Source: Fagopyrum homotropicum (Eukaryota; Streptophyta; Magnoliopsida; Caryophyllales; Polygonaceae). Taken from it: 64,000 bases of DNA. The position numbers and the translations under genes are program-made. Shown in pieces: positions 55,301 to 64,000 of this stretch (the first letter of the stretch is position 1; the number at the start of each line of letters is the position of its first letter). The DNA is taken from contig BSWB01000004.1 of assembly GCA_033239125.1 (NCBI GenBank), forward strand, positions 60,511,501-60,575,500, written 5' to 3'. The notes under the pieces are model-generated. The model saw nothing but the letters and a program-made list of their open reading frames with translations, made no database searches and was not told the DNA's origin.

Positions 55301-58161
55301 ATTCTACTTATCCGGTGATTGTGAATGCATCTTTGAATGATGATGAGCTTAATAGATTGTTGAATGAATTGAAACTGCATAGAAAGGCAATAGGATACAC
55401 CATTGATGATCTTGTTGGCATCAAACCATCTTTGTGCATGCATAGGATAATGATGGAAGATAATCATAAACCCTCTATTGAACATCAAAGAAGATTGAAT
55501 CCCATAATAAAAGAGGTAGTCAAAAAGGAAATCATTAAGTTGCTAGATGCGGGGATTATCTACCCTATCTCGGATAGTAAGTGGGTTAGTCCCGTTCATG
55601 TAGTACCTAAGAAGGGTGGGATGACCGTAGTGACCAATGAGAACAATGAACTAATCCCAATTAGGACGGTTACGGGATGGAGGATGTGCATTGATTATAG
55701 GAAGTTGAACATGGCCTCTAGGAAAGATCACTTCCCTCTCCCTTTCATTGACCAAATGCTAGAGAGGTTAGCTCAACATTCCCATTTTTGCTACCAAGAT
55801 GGCTATAGTGGATTCTTCCAAATCCCCATCCACCCCGATGACCAAGAGAAAACAACCTTTACATGTCCATGGGGTACTTTTGCATATAGGAGATTGCCAT
55901 TTGGGTTGTGTAATGCACCCGCCACCTTCCAAAGGTGTATGATGGCCATCTTTTCGGAATATATTGAAGATATCATGGAAGTGTTCATGGATGATTTCTC
56001 TGTTTATGGTTCCTCCTTTGATGATTGCTTGGCTAACTTGTCATTAGTATTGCAAAGATGTGAGGAGACAAATCTTGTCTTAAATTGGGAAAAATGCCAC
56101 TTCATGGTAAGTGAAGGTATTGTGTTAGGACACTTGGTGTCTAACCGTGGCATTGAGGTTGATAGGGCCAAGATTGAGACGATAGAGAAGTTGCCACCAC
56201 CTACCTCGGTGAAGGGGGTAAGGAGCTTTCTAGGGCATGCCGGTTTTTACCGGAGGTTTATTCAAGACTTCTCTAAAATTTCTAAGCCCCTTATTAACCT
56301 ACTAATGAAGGATGTTGAATTTGTCTTCTCCAAAGATTGCCTTGAGGCTTTTTGTAGGTTGAAGAACGCCTTGATCTCCGCACCTATAATGGAACGTCCG
56401 GATTGGAGTTTACCGTTTGAGATCATGTGTGATGCAAGCGATGTAGCCGTTGGGGCTGTTTTGGGGCAAAGGAAAGATGGGTGCACTCATGCCATTTATT
56501 ATGCTAGTAAGACGCTAGATGATGCCCAACTTAACTATGCTACCACCAAGAAAGAGTTGCTAGCGGTGGTGTATGCTTTTGAGAAGTTCCGCTCATATCT
56601 TGTTGGAGTGAAGGTCATAGTTTATACGGATCATGCTGCGATCCGTTACCTCCTTACCAAGAAAGATGCAAAGCCTAGGTTGATTCGGTGGATCCTTCTT
56701 CTTCAAGAATTTGATTTGGAAATCCGGGACAAGAAGGGATCCGAAAAATCCGTGGCGGATTACCTTAGTAGACTCCCACCATTGGAGCTTGAAAGAGAGG
56801 ACATCTCGATTGATGACTCATTCCGGGATGAGCAATTGCAAATGGTGGAGGAATGCTTGTTCCAAGTGTCTAGAGGAAGCGAGCCATGATTTGTCGACAT
56901 TGTGAACTGCCTAGTGTGTGAGGAAGTGCCTCCCGGTTTGACATATGCCCAAAGGAAGATGTTCTTCAAAGATGTGAGGCATTACTATTGGAGCGAGCCA
57001 CTTTTGTTCAAAATAGGGCCGGATGGAATGTTTAGGAGATGCATACCGGAGGATGAGGTGGAGAGTGTGATCCGCCATTGTCACTCCTTGCCATGTGGAG
57101 GGCATGCTAGCGCACACAAGACATGTGCGAAGGTGCTACAATCGGGCTTCTTTTGGCCAAGTTTGTTCAAGGACGTGCAAGGCTTTGTGGTAGCTTGTGA
57201 TGCTTGCCAAAGGACGGGCAACATCTCAAGGAGAAATGAGATGCCCTTGAACAACATACAAGAGGTAGAGATATTTGATGTGTGGGGTGTGGACTTCATG
57301 GGACCATTCCCTTCTTCATGTGGCAACCTCTACATCCTATTGGCGGTTGACTATGTTTTGAGATGGGTGGAGGCAATCGCTTCTCCTACAAATGATGTCA
57401 AGGTGGTGGTGCGGTTCTTCAACCGAGTGATCTTCCCTAGGTTTGGAACACCAAGGGTGATCATAAGTGATGGAGGGAAGCACTTCACTAATAGGAACTT
57501 TGGAGCACTTTTGGCTAAGTATGGGGTGACTCATAAGGTGGCAACACCTTACCATCCCCAAACAAGTGGCCAAGTGGAGATCTCCAACCGGGAGATCAAG
57601 GGGATTCTCGAGAAGACGGTCTCTAGGACGAGAAAAGATTGGGCTATGAAGCTCGATGATGCCTTATGGGCATATAGAACCGCCTTCAAAACACCCATTG
57701 GCACTACTCCTTACAAGTTAGTTTATGGCAAGTCTTGCCACCTTCCGGTAGAGATGGAGTATAGGGCACATTGGGCCATTAAGTGGCTAAATTTTGATCT
57801 CAAGGAAGCCGGAGAAAAGCGGTTGCTAGACATGAACGCCCTTGAGGAGATCCGGTTGGATGCATATGAGAATGCTCGGATCTACAAGGAGAGAACCAAG
57901 CGATGGCATGACAAGAGGATCATCCTGAAGGAGTTGAGTGAGGGAGACCTTGTCCTTCTCTTCAACTCAAGGCTGAGGCTTTTCCCCGGAAAGCTCAAAT
58001 CAAGATGGACCGGGCCATATGTTGTGAAGAAAGTTTTTCCTCATGGAGCGGTGGAGATAGGAGGAGATCATTGTGGTGACCTCAAGGTGAATGGGCATCG
58101 ATTGAAGAAGTACATCCCAGAAGCCCCGGTGGAAGTGATTGCCCCGCTTCACCTTGATTGA
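52393..58161 (+). pseudogene. Gag-pol polyprotein of A, nearly intact (two TGA stops)
   Basis: A single frame of about 1922 codons from MRRSRGKDLAPF (52393) to the stop at 58159-58161, broken only by TGA at 52642 (residue 84) and TGA at 56887 (residue 1499). Residues counted from 52393. Gag: coiled N terminus, capsid block about 150-320 (HQHLMNYEILMETLRPP, TEFLTKFFPPSK), Asn-rich stretch about 400-430. Protease DLGAS at 678-682. A linker with palindromes at about 864-908. RT with GWRMCIDYRKLN, FGLCNAPATFQ and FMDD at 1198-1201. RNase H with CDAS (Asp 1347) and YTDH (Asp 1413); ADYLSRL has Tyr where C has His. Integrase HHCC (HCHSLPCGGH, CDACQRTG), then the D,D-35-E triad Asp1634, Asp1693, Glu1729, and a C-terminal domain with SRWTGPYVV. 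It would supply all replication functions. Confidence 0.95.
54981..55118 (+). repeat. Two palindrome triads in A coding linker (protease-RT)
   Basis: First: AAAAATCGG, GATCGGCCGATTTTT. Second: CAGATCGACC, AAAAATCGGCCGATTTTT, GGGTCGATTTT. They encode ADFW and SADFSSRVDF segments with no known domain. Confidence 0.9.
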
Positions 58162-58419
58162 AACGCTCCTGAATTTGGTCAAGCTAATGACCTTAAAGAA
58201 GCGCTTAATGGGAGGCAACCCATTGGTAAATATTTTTCCTTTCTTTTTCTTGCTTTTGTTTAATCTCACTCTTGGTGTGCTTTGTTTTTCTTTTGTGTTT
58301 TTGGGTGCTAGATCTTGTTGATTGTCATGAGTTATGAGACGTTGGAGGTCATGTGAAAGCCTCATGGACCAGTTGAAGGTACAAGATCCAAGCACATAGA
58401 GGAGGAGGAAATCACCCAG

Positions 58420-58482
58420 AAAAATCGGCCTGTTCTTCATCTAGATCGGCCGATTTTCCTAGGCTGCCAGGGCAATTTTTCC
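58420..58482 (+). repeat. Palindrome triad in A 3' UTR
   Basis: AAAAATCGG, spacer CCTGTTCTTCATCTA, GATCGGCCGATTTTCC, then a decayed half-site GGGCAATTTTT. The spacer is shared with triad 1 of the LTR. Confidence 0.85.
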
Positions 58483-59948
58483 TCTGTAAAGGAAAGCGAT
58501 GATCTCCAATCAAGCATGGGTGGAGCGGACGTGGAACTTGGACGGCTTGCGGTGCCAAGCGCGGGTTCCGACACCACAATGAACATCAAGAGCTCTCTAC
58601 CATCCTTGATCGATCATCCACCATCATCATTCGATGTGAACCGGAATACCAAAGCATCACCAATTTTACATTGTGAGGACTCTCTTTCACTTCTTTATTT
58701 AGTTTCCACATTGGGGACAATGTGTTTCTAAGTATGGGGTGTGGTTTTCATGATCACTTGCATGATTAGCATCTAGGATAGTTTAATATTGTCACATGTT
58801 TCATTATGTCTTGCATTGTACATACATATTTCGAAAAATCCAAAAAATCAGAAAATTTTAAAATTTTTAGTGCTTCTAAGCTTGGGAATGACCCTTATGA
58901 TGAAAATTGTCTTGTGAATTGGCTATGGATGGCCTTATGTGTTGAATAGATGAATGCATATGTGGACTTGAAGTAATTATCTTGAATCCCATGTGTGAAT
59001 TGTGATCATGAATGTTTGCCTTGATTGGATTGGAGATTGAAAGTCGAAATTACATGATAGTTCTTGCACATCATTTAGGAGTGATTAAGGCAATTCATCT
59101 TTCTCTACTTCTCATTTTGATCATGTTGTTTGAGCACCTCAATTGATGAAAAATTTGACCTCTTTTGACCCATCCGGGAATAGGAGCATGCTAGTGTGTT
59201 GATGTGTGTGAAAAGCAAGTGTGGGGTGAAGTTGTTCATGAATGAATGACGTGAATGACGTGCTGAATTTGTTGTGAAAAGTGTAGAACAAAAATATAGG
59301 TTTGGGGACGTTGGTTTAAATGACGGGTAACTCGGTACACTTCACATAATCGGGTGTTGGTGCCTTGCCAAAGTCAAATAAATCGATAGTCTTAACGAGC
59401 TCTGGTATGTGTGCCCGGTGTGGATGCACCTCGAAAAATAGAAAAACCCCGAGGACGGCTAATCACCAAGGTTTCGGCTTTTGTACACCAATGTCATTGT
59501 CTCAAAAATAAGTGAAGGAAAAAGAAAAAGAAGAAAATATAGAGAAAATATACACTTGAGGGAAGTTAATCGAGGACAAAATTGTGGAGTTAGTTCCATT
59601 CCCGGATTAACATCACATAGCCTAGAAAAATCCCCACCTAATCACAACGTTTCTTGGCCTTCTATTTCACAAGTCCTTATGACCTACTTGCATGTGTGTA
59701 AGACTAAGTGATTTAGATTGGATATGCTCATGATCATCTTGACATCTTCATCTTTACATTTCATTGAATGCTATCGAGTTAAGTACAATTGTCTTTCCAT
59801 GCCTTGACTTATTTGATACATAATTGCTTGTCCATTGTCATGAAACATGACTATGAAGGTGATCCAATATTAGAAGCACAACTCCAAAAAGATTTTGCCA
59901 TTTTTCTGCATACATAAATCATGTCATCTTGTAATCTATAGTTGAGAA

Positions 59949-59968
59949 TTTGCTCGAGGACGAGCAAA
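59949..59968 (+). promoter_or_regulatory. Hairpin upstream of the PPT in A
   Basis: TTTGCTCG, loop AGGA, CGAGCAAA: an 8-bp perfect stem ending 20 nt before the 3' LTR. Confidence 0.8.
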
Positions 59969-59988
59969 CCTTAAGTATGGGGTATTTT

Positions 59989-61807
59989 TGATAACACGAT
60001 TTATGACTTAGGTTTAGGTAATCATTTAGATAGATTTCTCACTCTTTCATGCACGGTTTAGCACTAATTCACGACGTTTGCACTCAAATCACGTATTTTG
60101 TCGAGATAGACGTCTACACGGACTTGTGCGTTGCTTTGTAGGTATTTCGGGGGTCTTTTGGACATTAACCGATACATTAGAGGGCCAAGCCTCATGATGG
60201 TACACATCCAAAGGTTTGAAGGAGCATAATTGGAGCAACAAAGGACACAAATACCACTATTGGTGCAAGCAATGGAGCAACTCATGGCTAGACGATCATA
60301 GCATGTTTCTGCTCAAGAAAATCGGACCAACTAGCAGCTAAATCGGCCGATTTTCTCCTCCTGGGTCGATTTTTGGGCCTTTGACAGCTTAAGCCACGTG
60401 TCCCACGATCTCTTGTCCGGCCTTGCTCTTGGTGGAGAATATAAGTGGTCCTGTAGGTTGTTGCTGAGGATCTCTCCTCTCCCACACTCTCATTCACAGC
60501 TCACCAATTTGGGGGAAAAGATTTGAGGAGAAGAAAAGCTCTCAAGGATTGAAGGAAGAAGGAGAACACCATTTTTAAGAGCTTTGAGTGATTTTTGTAA
60601 TCTTGGATTAAAGAACTATTGCAAGGGTTGTTAGGAACGTTTTGAATCTTCATTTAAGAGTTTGTAAGTCTTGCTACAACTTAGATTCAGCTGGAATTTA
60701 TTGATTTTGCTTGTTTATCTTTCATTATCCATCTATGAACACCATGTATGCTTGTTTGATGATTTTTTATCTTGGTATGCATATTGTTGGCTAGTTTATA
60801 GTGATTCTAGAGTGATGGATTGATGGTTATGGCTTGGGTAATGATAGGATGGACTTATATGTCAGTTTAGGATGATTTGTATGCACGAAACCCATTCCAG
60901 GAAGAAAAATCGGGCTGTTCTTCATGCCAGATCGGCCGATTTATTTAAGATCCACCCGATTTATTCTCCTGTTGCTCTTTAAATGATGAATCTGTATGTC
61001 AGGGTGTTAGGTTGTTAAATCCTAGTGTTTATTAAGTCTAATTTAGCTTAGGATCACCAAATGCTATCAATCTAAGTGAGGGAAGAGATCTACCCGATGA
61101 TTTCCGACCTTAGATACCTAAGATGATGAATGCTAGGTAATAGTGAGCCTCATAAGCCGCTATTGGATCGAGTGTGCTAGGAATATTGCTTGAGACTTCC
61201 CTATTCCGAGACTTACCCGGTAAGGAGAGGGTTACCCCTTAAGTAGCATCCGGTTCGTGTAGAATTCTCTACTTTAACCCCTTGAGACCTACCCGGTGAT
61301 AGGAGTTAGATGCGGGACTAGTGAAGTGAGAGACCTACCCGGTGATTACTTCCATTAGTGAAACACTCTTTCCCAACACCGCAGCTCGTCCTTAGAATTC
61401 TTAGAATCTTGAATCCAATGCCATAACCGGAAATCTTGACCTCTAGAATCCATTTTTCTCTATTGATCATATACTTGTGTTTGTGTTACTTGTTCGTTTT
61501 GCTAGCTTGAGTTGTTAGTTGTTTTCTTGTCTTGCTTGATTTGTGATCCTTACTTGATCACCACAAAAACTCAACCAAAAATATCATCATTTTCATTTCT
61601 TTATTTCTTACTCCTCTCTTAGATTAGATCCACACTATCTATGACCATTGTTTGACTCGATTTCACTTTAGTCTTTGAGTTCGACCTCGGAATACTATCC
61701 CTACTACAAACGTCCCGTACACTGCGGGTTCGCTAGGAGTTAGGATAAATATAACGAGTATAAATTTAAAGCTTATTGCGATTCACACACACATCCTGAG
61801 CGTAACA
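59989..61807 (+). repeat. 3' LTR of A
   Basis: 1819 bp, same ends as the 5' LTR. It lacks 11 bp present near 51024 in the 5' copy. Confidence 0.96.
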
Positions 61808-62019
61808 CACTCAATCCAATAGCGGTTGTTGAGGCTCACTACTACCTAGAATTTGTCATCATCTATATCTAAGAGTGGAAATCACCGGGTAAGTCTCATT
61901 CCTCATTTAGGTTGATAGAATAGGTCACGCTAAGCTATATTAGGCTCAACAAACACTATGATTTCAATACATTTACATCCTAACATCAAGATTCATCAAT
62001 AAAGGAGCAACAACACATA

Positions 62020-62078
62020 CATCTCGGGTGGATCATAGTCATCTCGGCCGAAAAGGCATGAAGAACAGGCCGAGATCA
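62020..62078 (-). repeat. Palindrome triad 1 of D LTR
   Basis: Sense (minus) strand: ATGATCTCGG, spacer CCTGTTCTTCATGCC, TTTTCGGCCGAGATG, spacer ending ATGATCCA, CCCGAGATG. Spacers match A's triad 1 almost base for base; the arms differ. Confidence 0.85.
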
Positions 62079-62614
62079 TGGACTGAGTTAGGGTGTCGAA
62101 CACAAATCCATCGTAAGCTAACATACAAGCCCATACAATCATAGTGCATGGCACAACAATCATTCCTTCACCCTAGAATCTTATCTACTCAGCCAATAAC
62201 ATCAAAATTTAGATCAAACTCCATCATAAAAGCATGCTTGCAAGTCATAGCTAGAAAACGAAGAATAGACCAAAGAAAAGACATTAAAAAGCTAGAGTAG
62301 AAGTTACCAAATCTTACAAAGGCTTCAAGATGCAGTTCCAAGGTGTCAACAATAGAAACCTCACTCAAAACCACTCAAATCTCACTCTAAAACTAACATC
62401 GATCTACACTATTCTCTTCCAAGAACACCCACAAGGGTGCTTGAAAGAGAGCTAAAATCCAAAAGAGAGTGTTGGAGAAGAGGTCTAGAGGAAAGGGGAG
62501 AGGGAAAAAGGGGAAGAAGCTCTAAAAACAGCATGCAACATTGCTCAAGTACTCCACCAAAAGCAAGGGTCGGACATGGAGAGGCGGTGTCAAGTGTCGT
62601 GGTGGTCCAACAGA

Positions 62615-62674
62615 GGATCTCGGTTGGCTCCAGGGGCATCTCGGCCGAGATGGGCAAGCCATGGACCGAAATGG
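62615..62674 (-). repeat. Palindrome triad 2 of D LTR
   Basis: Plus strand: GGATCTCGGTTGG, CATCTCGGCCGAGATG (perfect 16-mer), GGACCGAAATGG. Confidence 0.8.
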
Positions 62675-63000
62675 CTCTAAATCAGCACCAAACTCCATGT
62701 AATCAAGTGTTAGTCCAAGTCTTGCACCAACTATGGTCCTTTCCTTCTTCATTCCTCCAAGTATGAGTCATTTGGAACCATAAATTTAGACCATCATGAG
62801 GCTCAAACCTCAAATGCATCAATAACGTCTCATAGGTCCCCGAAATACTTACAAAACCGACAAAAGCTCGTGTAGACGTCTATTCTAACAATATGCATGA
62901 ATTAAGTGTAAACGTCACGAACTAATGCGGAAACGTGCATGAGTGGAATGGAAAACTAACTAAATAAGTGTCTAAACTAGTGTGATAAATCACATCATCA

Positions 63001-64000
63001 AAATACCCCATACTTGTCGCTTGGTCGTCCCCGAGCAAGGTTCAAATGTAGGCTATGAGATGGCGTGAATTATGAATGTTGAAAAACAGAAAATCTTTTT
63101 GGAATTTTGCTTCTAAACATAGATCACCTTTATAGTGATGTTTCATGGCAATGGATAAGCAATCATGTATCAAAGAAATGAAGGCACGGAGAGACAATTA
63201 TACTTAACTCGAAAACATGCATGAAAGCAAAAATGATGAAGTCAAGATGATCACGAGAAAATCAAATCTAGATCACTACGTCATACACATATGCTAGTAG
63301 GTCTTAAGGACTTGGGAAAAAAGAGGCCAAGAAATGTGTCAATAGGTGCGAAATTCTAAGGTCATGTGGTGCAAATCCAGGAATGGAACAAAAAACCACA
63401 GCTTCATATTTTTTTCTTCATCCACCAAAGTGTAATTTTCTCCTTCTTTTTCTTTTCTTTTCTTTTCTTTTTCTTTTTATTTTTATTCACTTGAGACAAT
63501 GACATTGGTGTACAAAAACCGAAACCTTGGTGATTAGCGGACCTCGGGATTTTTCTGAGGTGCCTCACACCGGGCACACATACCAAGGCTCGTTAGGGCA
63601 TTTGGTTTATCTGACTTTGGCAAGACACAAACACCCGATTATGTGAATGGTGCCGAGTTACTCGTCATCAAAACCGAAGTCCCCAAACCTTTTGTTTTCT
63701 ACACTTTTAACAACATATTCAACATCTTCATTCACAACATTCATTTACTTAACATCACCCCAGACTTGCTTTCACACACTCAACACACTAACATGCTCCT
63801 ATTCCCAAATGGGTCAACAGAGGTCAAATTTTCATTTCAAGTGAGGTGCTAAAACAACATGATCAAGATGAGAAGAAGAGAGATGAAATGCCTTAGTCAT
63901 TCCTAGATGATGTGTAAGAACTAGCATGTAATTTCGAGTATCAATTATCAATCTAATCAAGACAAACATCATCATCACAATTCCTACATAGGATTCAAGA
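63001..64000 (-). other. PPT and 3' UTR of D
   Basis: Minus-strand tract AAGTATGGGGTATTT adjoins the LTR. No supported ORF to the window end. Phrases around 63500-63800 match the 3' UTRs of C (37530-37900) and A. A pyrimidine run of CTTTT units lies near 63440-63490. Confidence 0.75.
63021..63038 (-). promoter_or_regulatory. Hairpin upstream of the PPT in D
   Basis: Minus strand TTGCTCGGGGACGACCAA: same stem as C with one mismatched pair. Confidence 0.65.

Larger units (their letters stand above)
58162..59988 (+). other. 3' UTR of A
   Basis: 1.83 kb with no supported ORF. It starts with ... GCGCTTAATGGGAGG, carries a palindrome triad (58420-58482), then a hairpin (59949-59968) and the purine-rich tract TTAAGTATGGGGTATTTT directly before the 3' LTR. 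No accessory ORF, unlike E. Confidence 0.8.
50423..61807 (+). mobile_element. Athila-type retrotransposon 'A', complete and young
   Basis: 5' LTR 50423-52252, primer site, gag-pol 52393-58161, 3' UTR, PPT, 3' LTR 59989-61807, target duplication CACTC (50418-50422 and 61808-61812). The LTRs differ by about 15 substitutions and one 11-bp gap (near 51024), under 1%. Only two stop codons break gag-pol. Total 11.4 kb. Confidence 0.96.
61808..63000 (-). repeat. 3' LTR of D, right piece
   Basis: Begins with A's target duplication CACTC and continues D's LTR to CACATCATCA. Palindrome clusters at 62020-62078 and 62615-62674 use the ATCTCGG word. Confidence 0.85.
49811..64000 (-). mobile_element. Athila-type element 'D', 3' end only, split by A
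   Basis: The minus-strand 3' LTR runs 49811-50422 and 61813-63000, interrupted by A. Then comes the PPT, hairpin and 3' UTR to the window end. Gag-pol would lie further right. LTR ends TGTTACAC (plus strand) and CACATCATCA. Confidence 0.85.

Noticed and set aside
52642..56889. Both stops in A are TGA, hinting at stop-codon recoding
   Set aside because: Sister element C has a sense codon at both places, and no readthrough signal is evident. Simple point mutation is enough.
50423..61807. Two nearly identical 1.8-kb blocks that could be a segmental duplication
   Set aside because: They are the LTRs of element A: TG/CA ends, primer site and PPT on the inner sides, and a 5-bp target duplication outside.

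Overview
The window is a stretch of flowering-plant (probably eudicot) nuclear heterochromatin made almost entirely of LTR retrotransposons nested inside one another. I see no host gene, rRNA, tRNA or CRISPR array. The evidence for a plant is: Athila-type Ty3/gypsy elements primed by tRNA-Asp, Tekay/Del-type chromoviruses with C-terminal chromodomains, an Athila-ORF1-like protein, a plant-transposon-type accessory protein, and plant LTR TATA boxes. I cannot name the species.

Layout. 1-2916: 3' end of a retroelement (broken accessory protein, polypurine tract, LTR), possibly SIRE-like. 2917-3756: 3' part of an Athila-type LTR (+). 3846-7080: antisense Athila-type solo LTR ('G') split by a Tekay-like solo LTR ('F', 4009-5877). 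7081-13982: antisense Reina/CRM-like chromovirus ('H') split by the 3' end of a Tekay-like element ('I', 7609-9299). 13983-14432: TRIM-like remnant. 14441-19136: old Athila-like element without RT or integrase ('L'). 19137-48164: decayed Tekay element ('K'). K is split by Athila element 'C' (23859-46449, minus, TSD cgttt). C is split by Athila element 'E' (25893-37253, minus, TSD agcat). 48165-49810: start of an antisense Athila-like element ('M'), whose LTR was entered by Athila element 'D' (49811 to the window end, minus). D's 3' LTR was in turn entered by 'A' (50423-61807, plus, TSD cactc).

Nesting agrees with LTR divergence counted by eye: C about 90 differences in about 1.8 kb, E about 35 in 1753 bp, A about 15 plus one 11-bp gap in about 1.82 kb. 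A is the youngest: its 5.8-kb gag-pol frame is broken only by two TGA codons. E lacks reverse transcriptase and RNase H but keeps an unbroken 425-codon accessory ORF. A and C have (or had) RT but lack that ORF.

The most striking signal is not a gene. Each element carries its own palindromic 'word' built on a CGGCCG (or GGCC-like) core: AAATCGGCCGATTT in A, CCACGGCCGTGG in C, CACCTCGGCCGAGGTG in E, ATCTCGGCCGAGAT in D and G, CCGCCCCTGCGG in F, and CAAGGCCTTG in the first LTR. Within an element the word recurs in two LTR clusters, in coding linkers of gag-pol and in the 3' region. It is often a symmetric triad: half-site, full palindrome, reversed half-site. Between related elements the spacers align while the arms are replaced at every site together. 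This looks like an element-specific recognition or dimerisation code and is the main candidate for an undescribed system.
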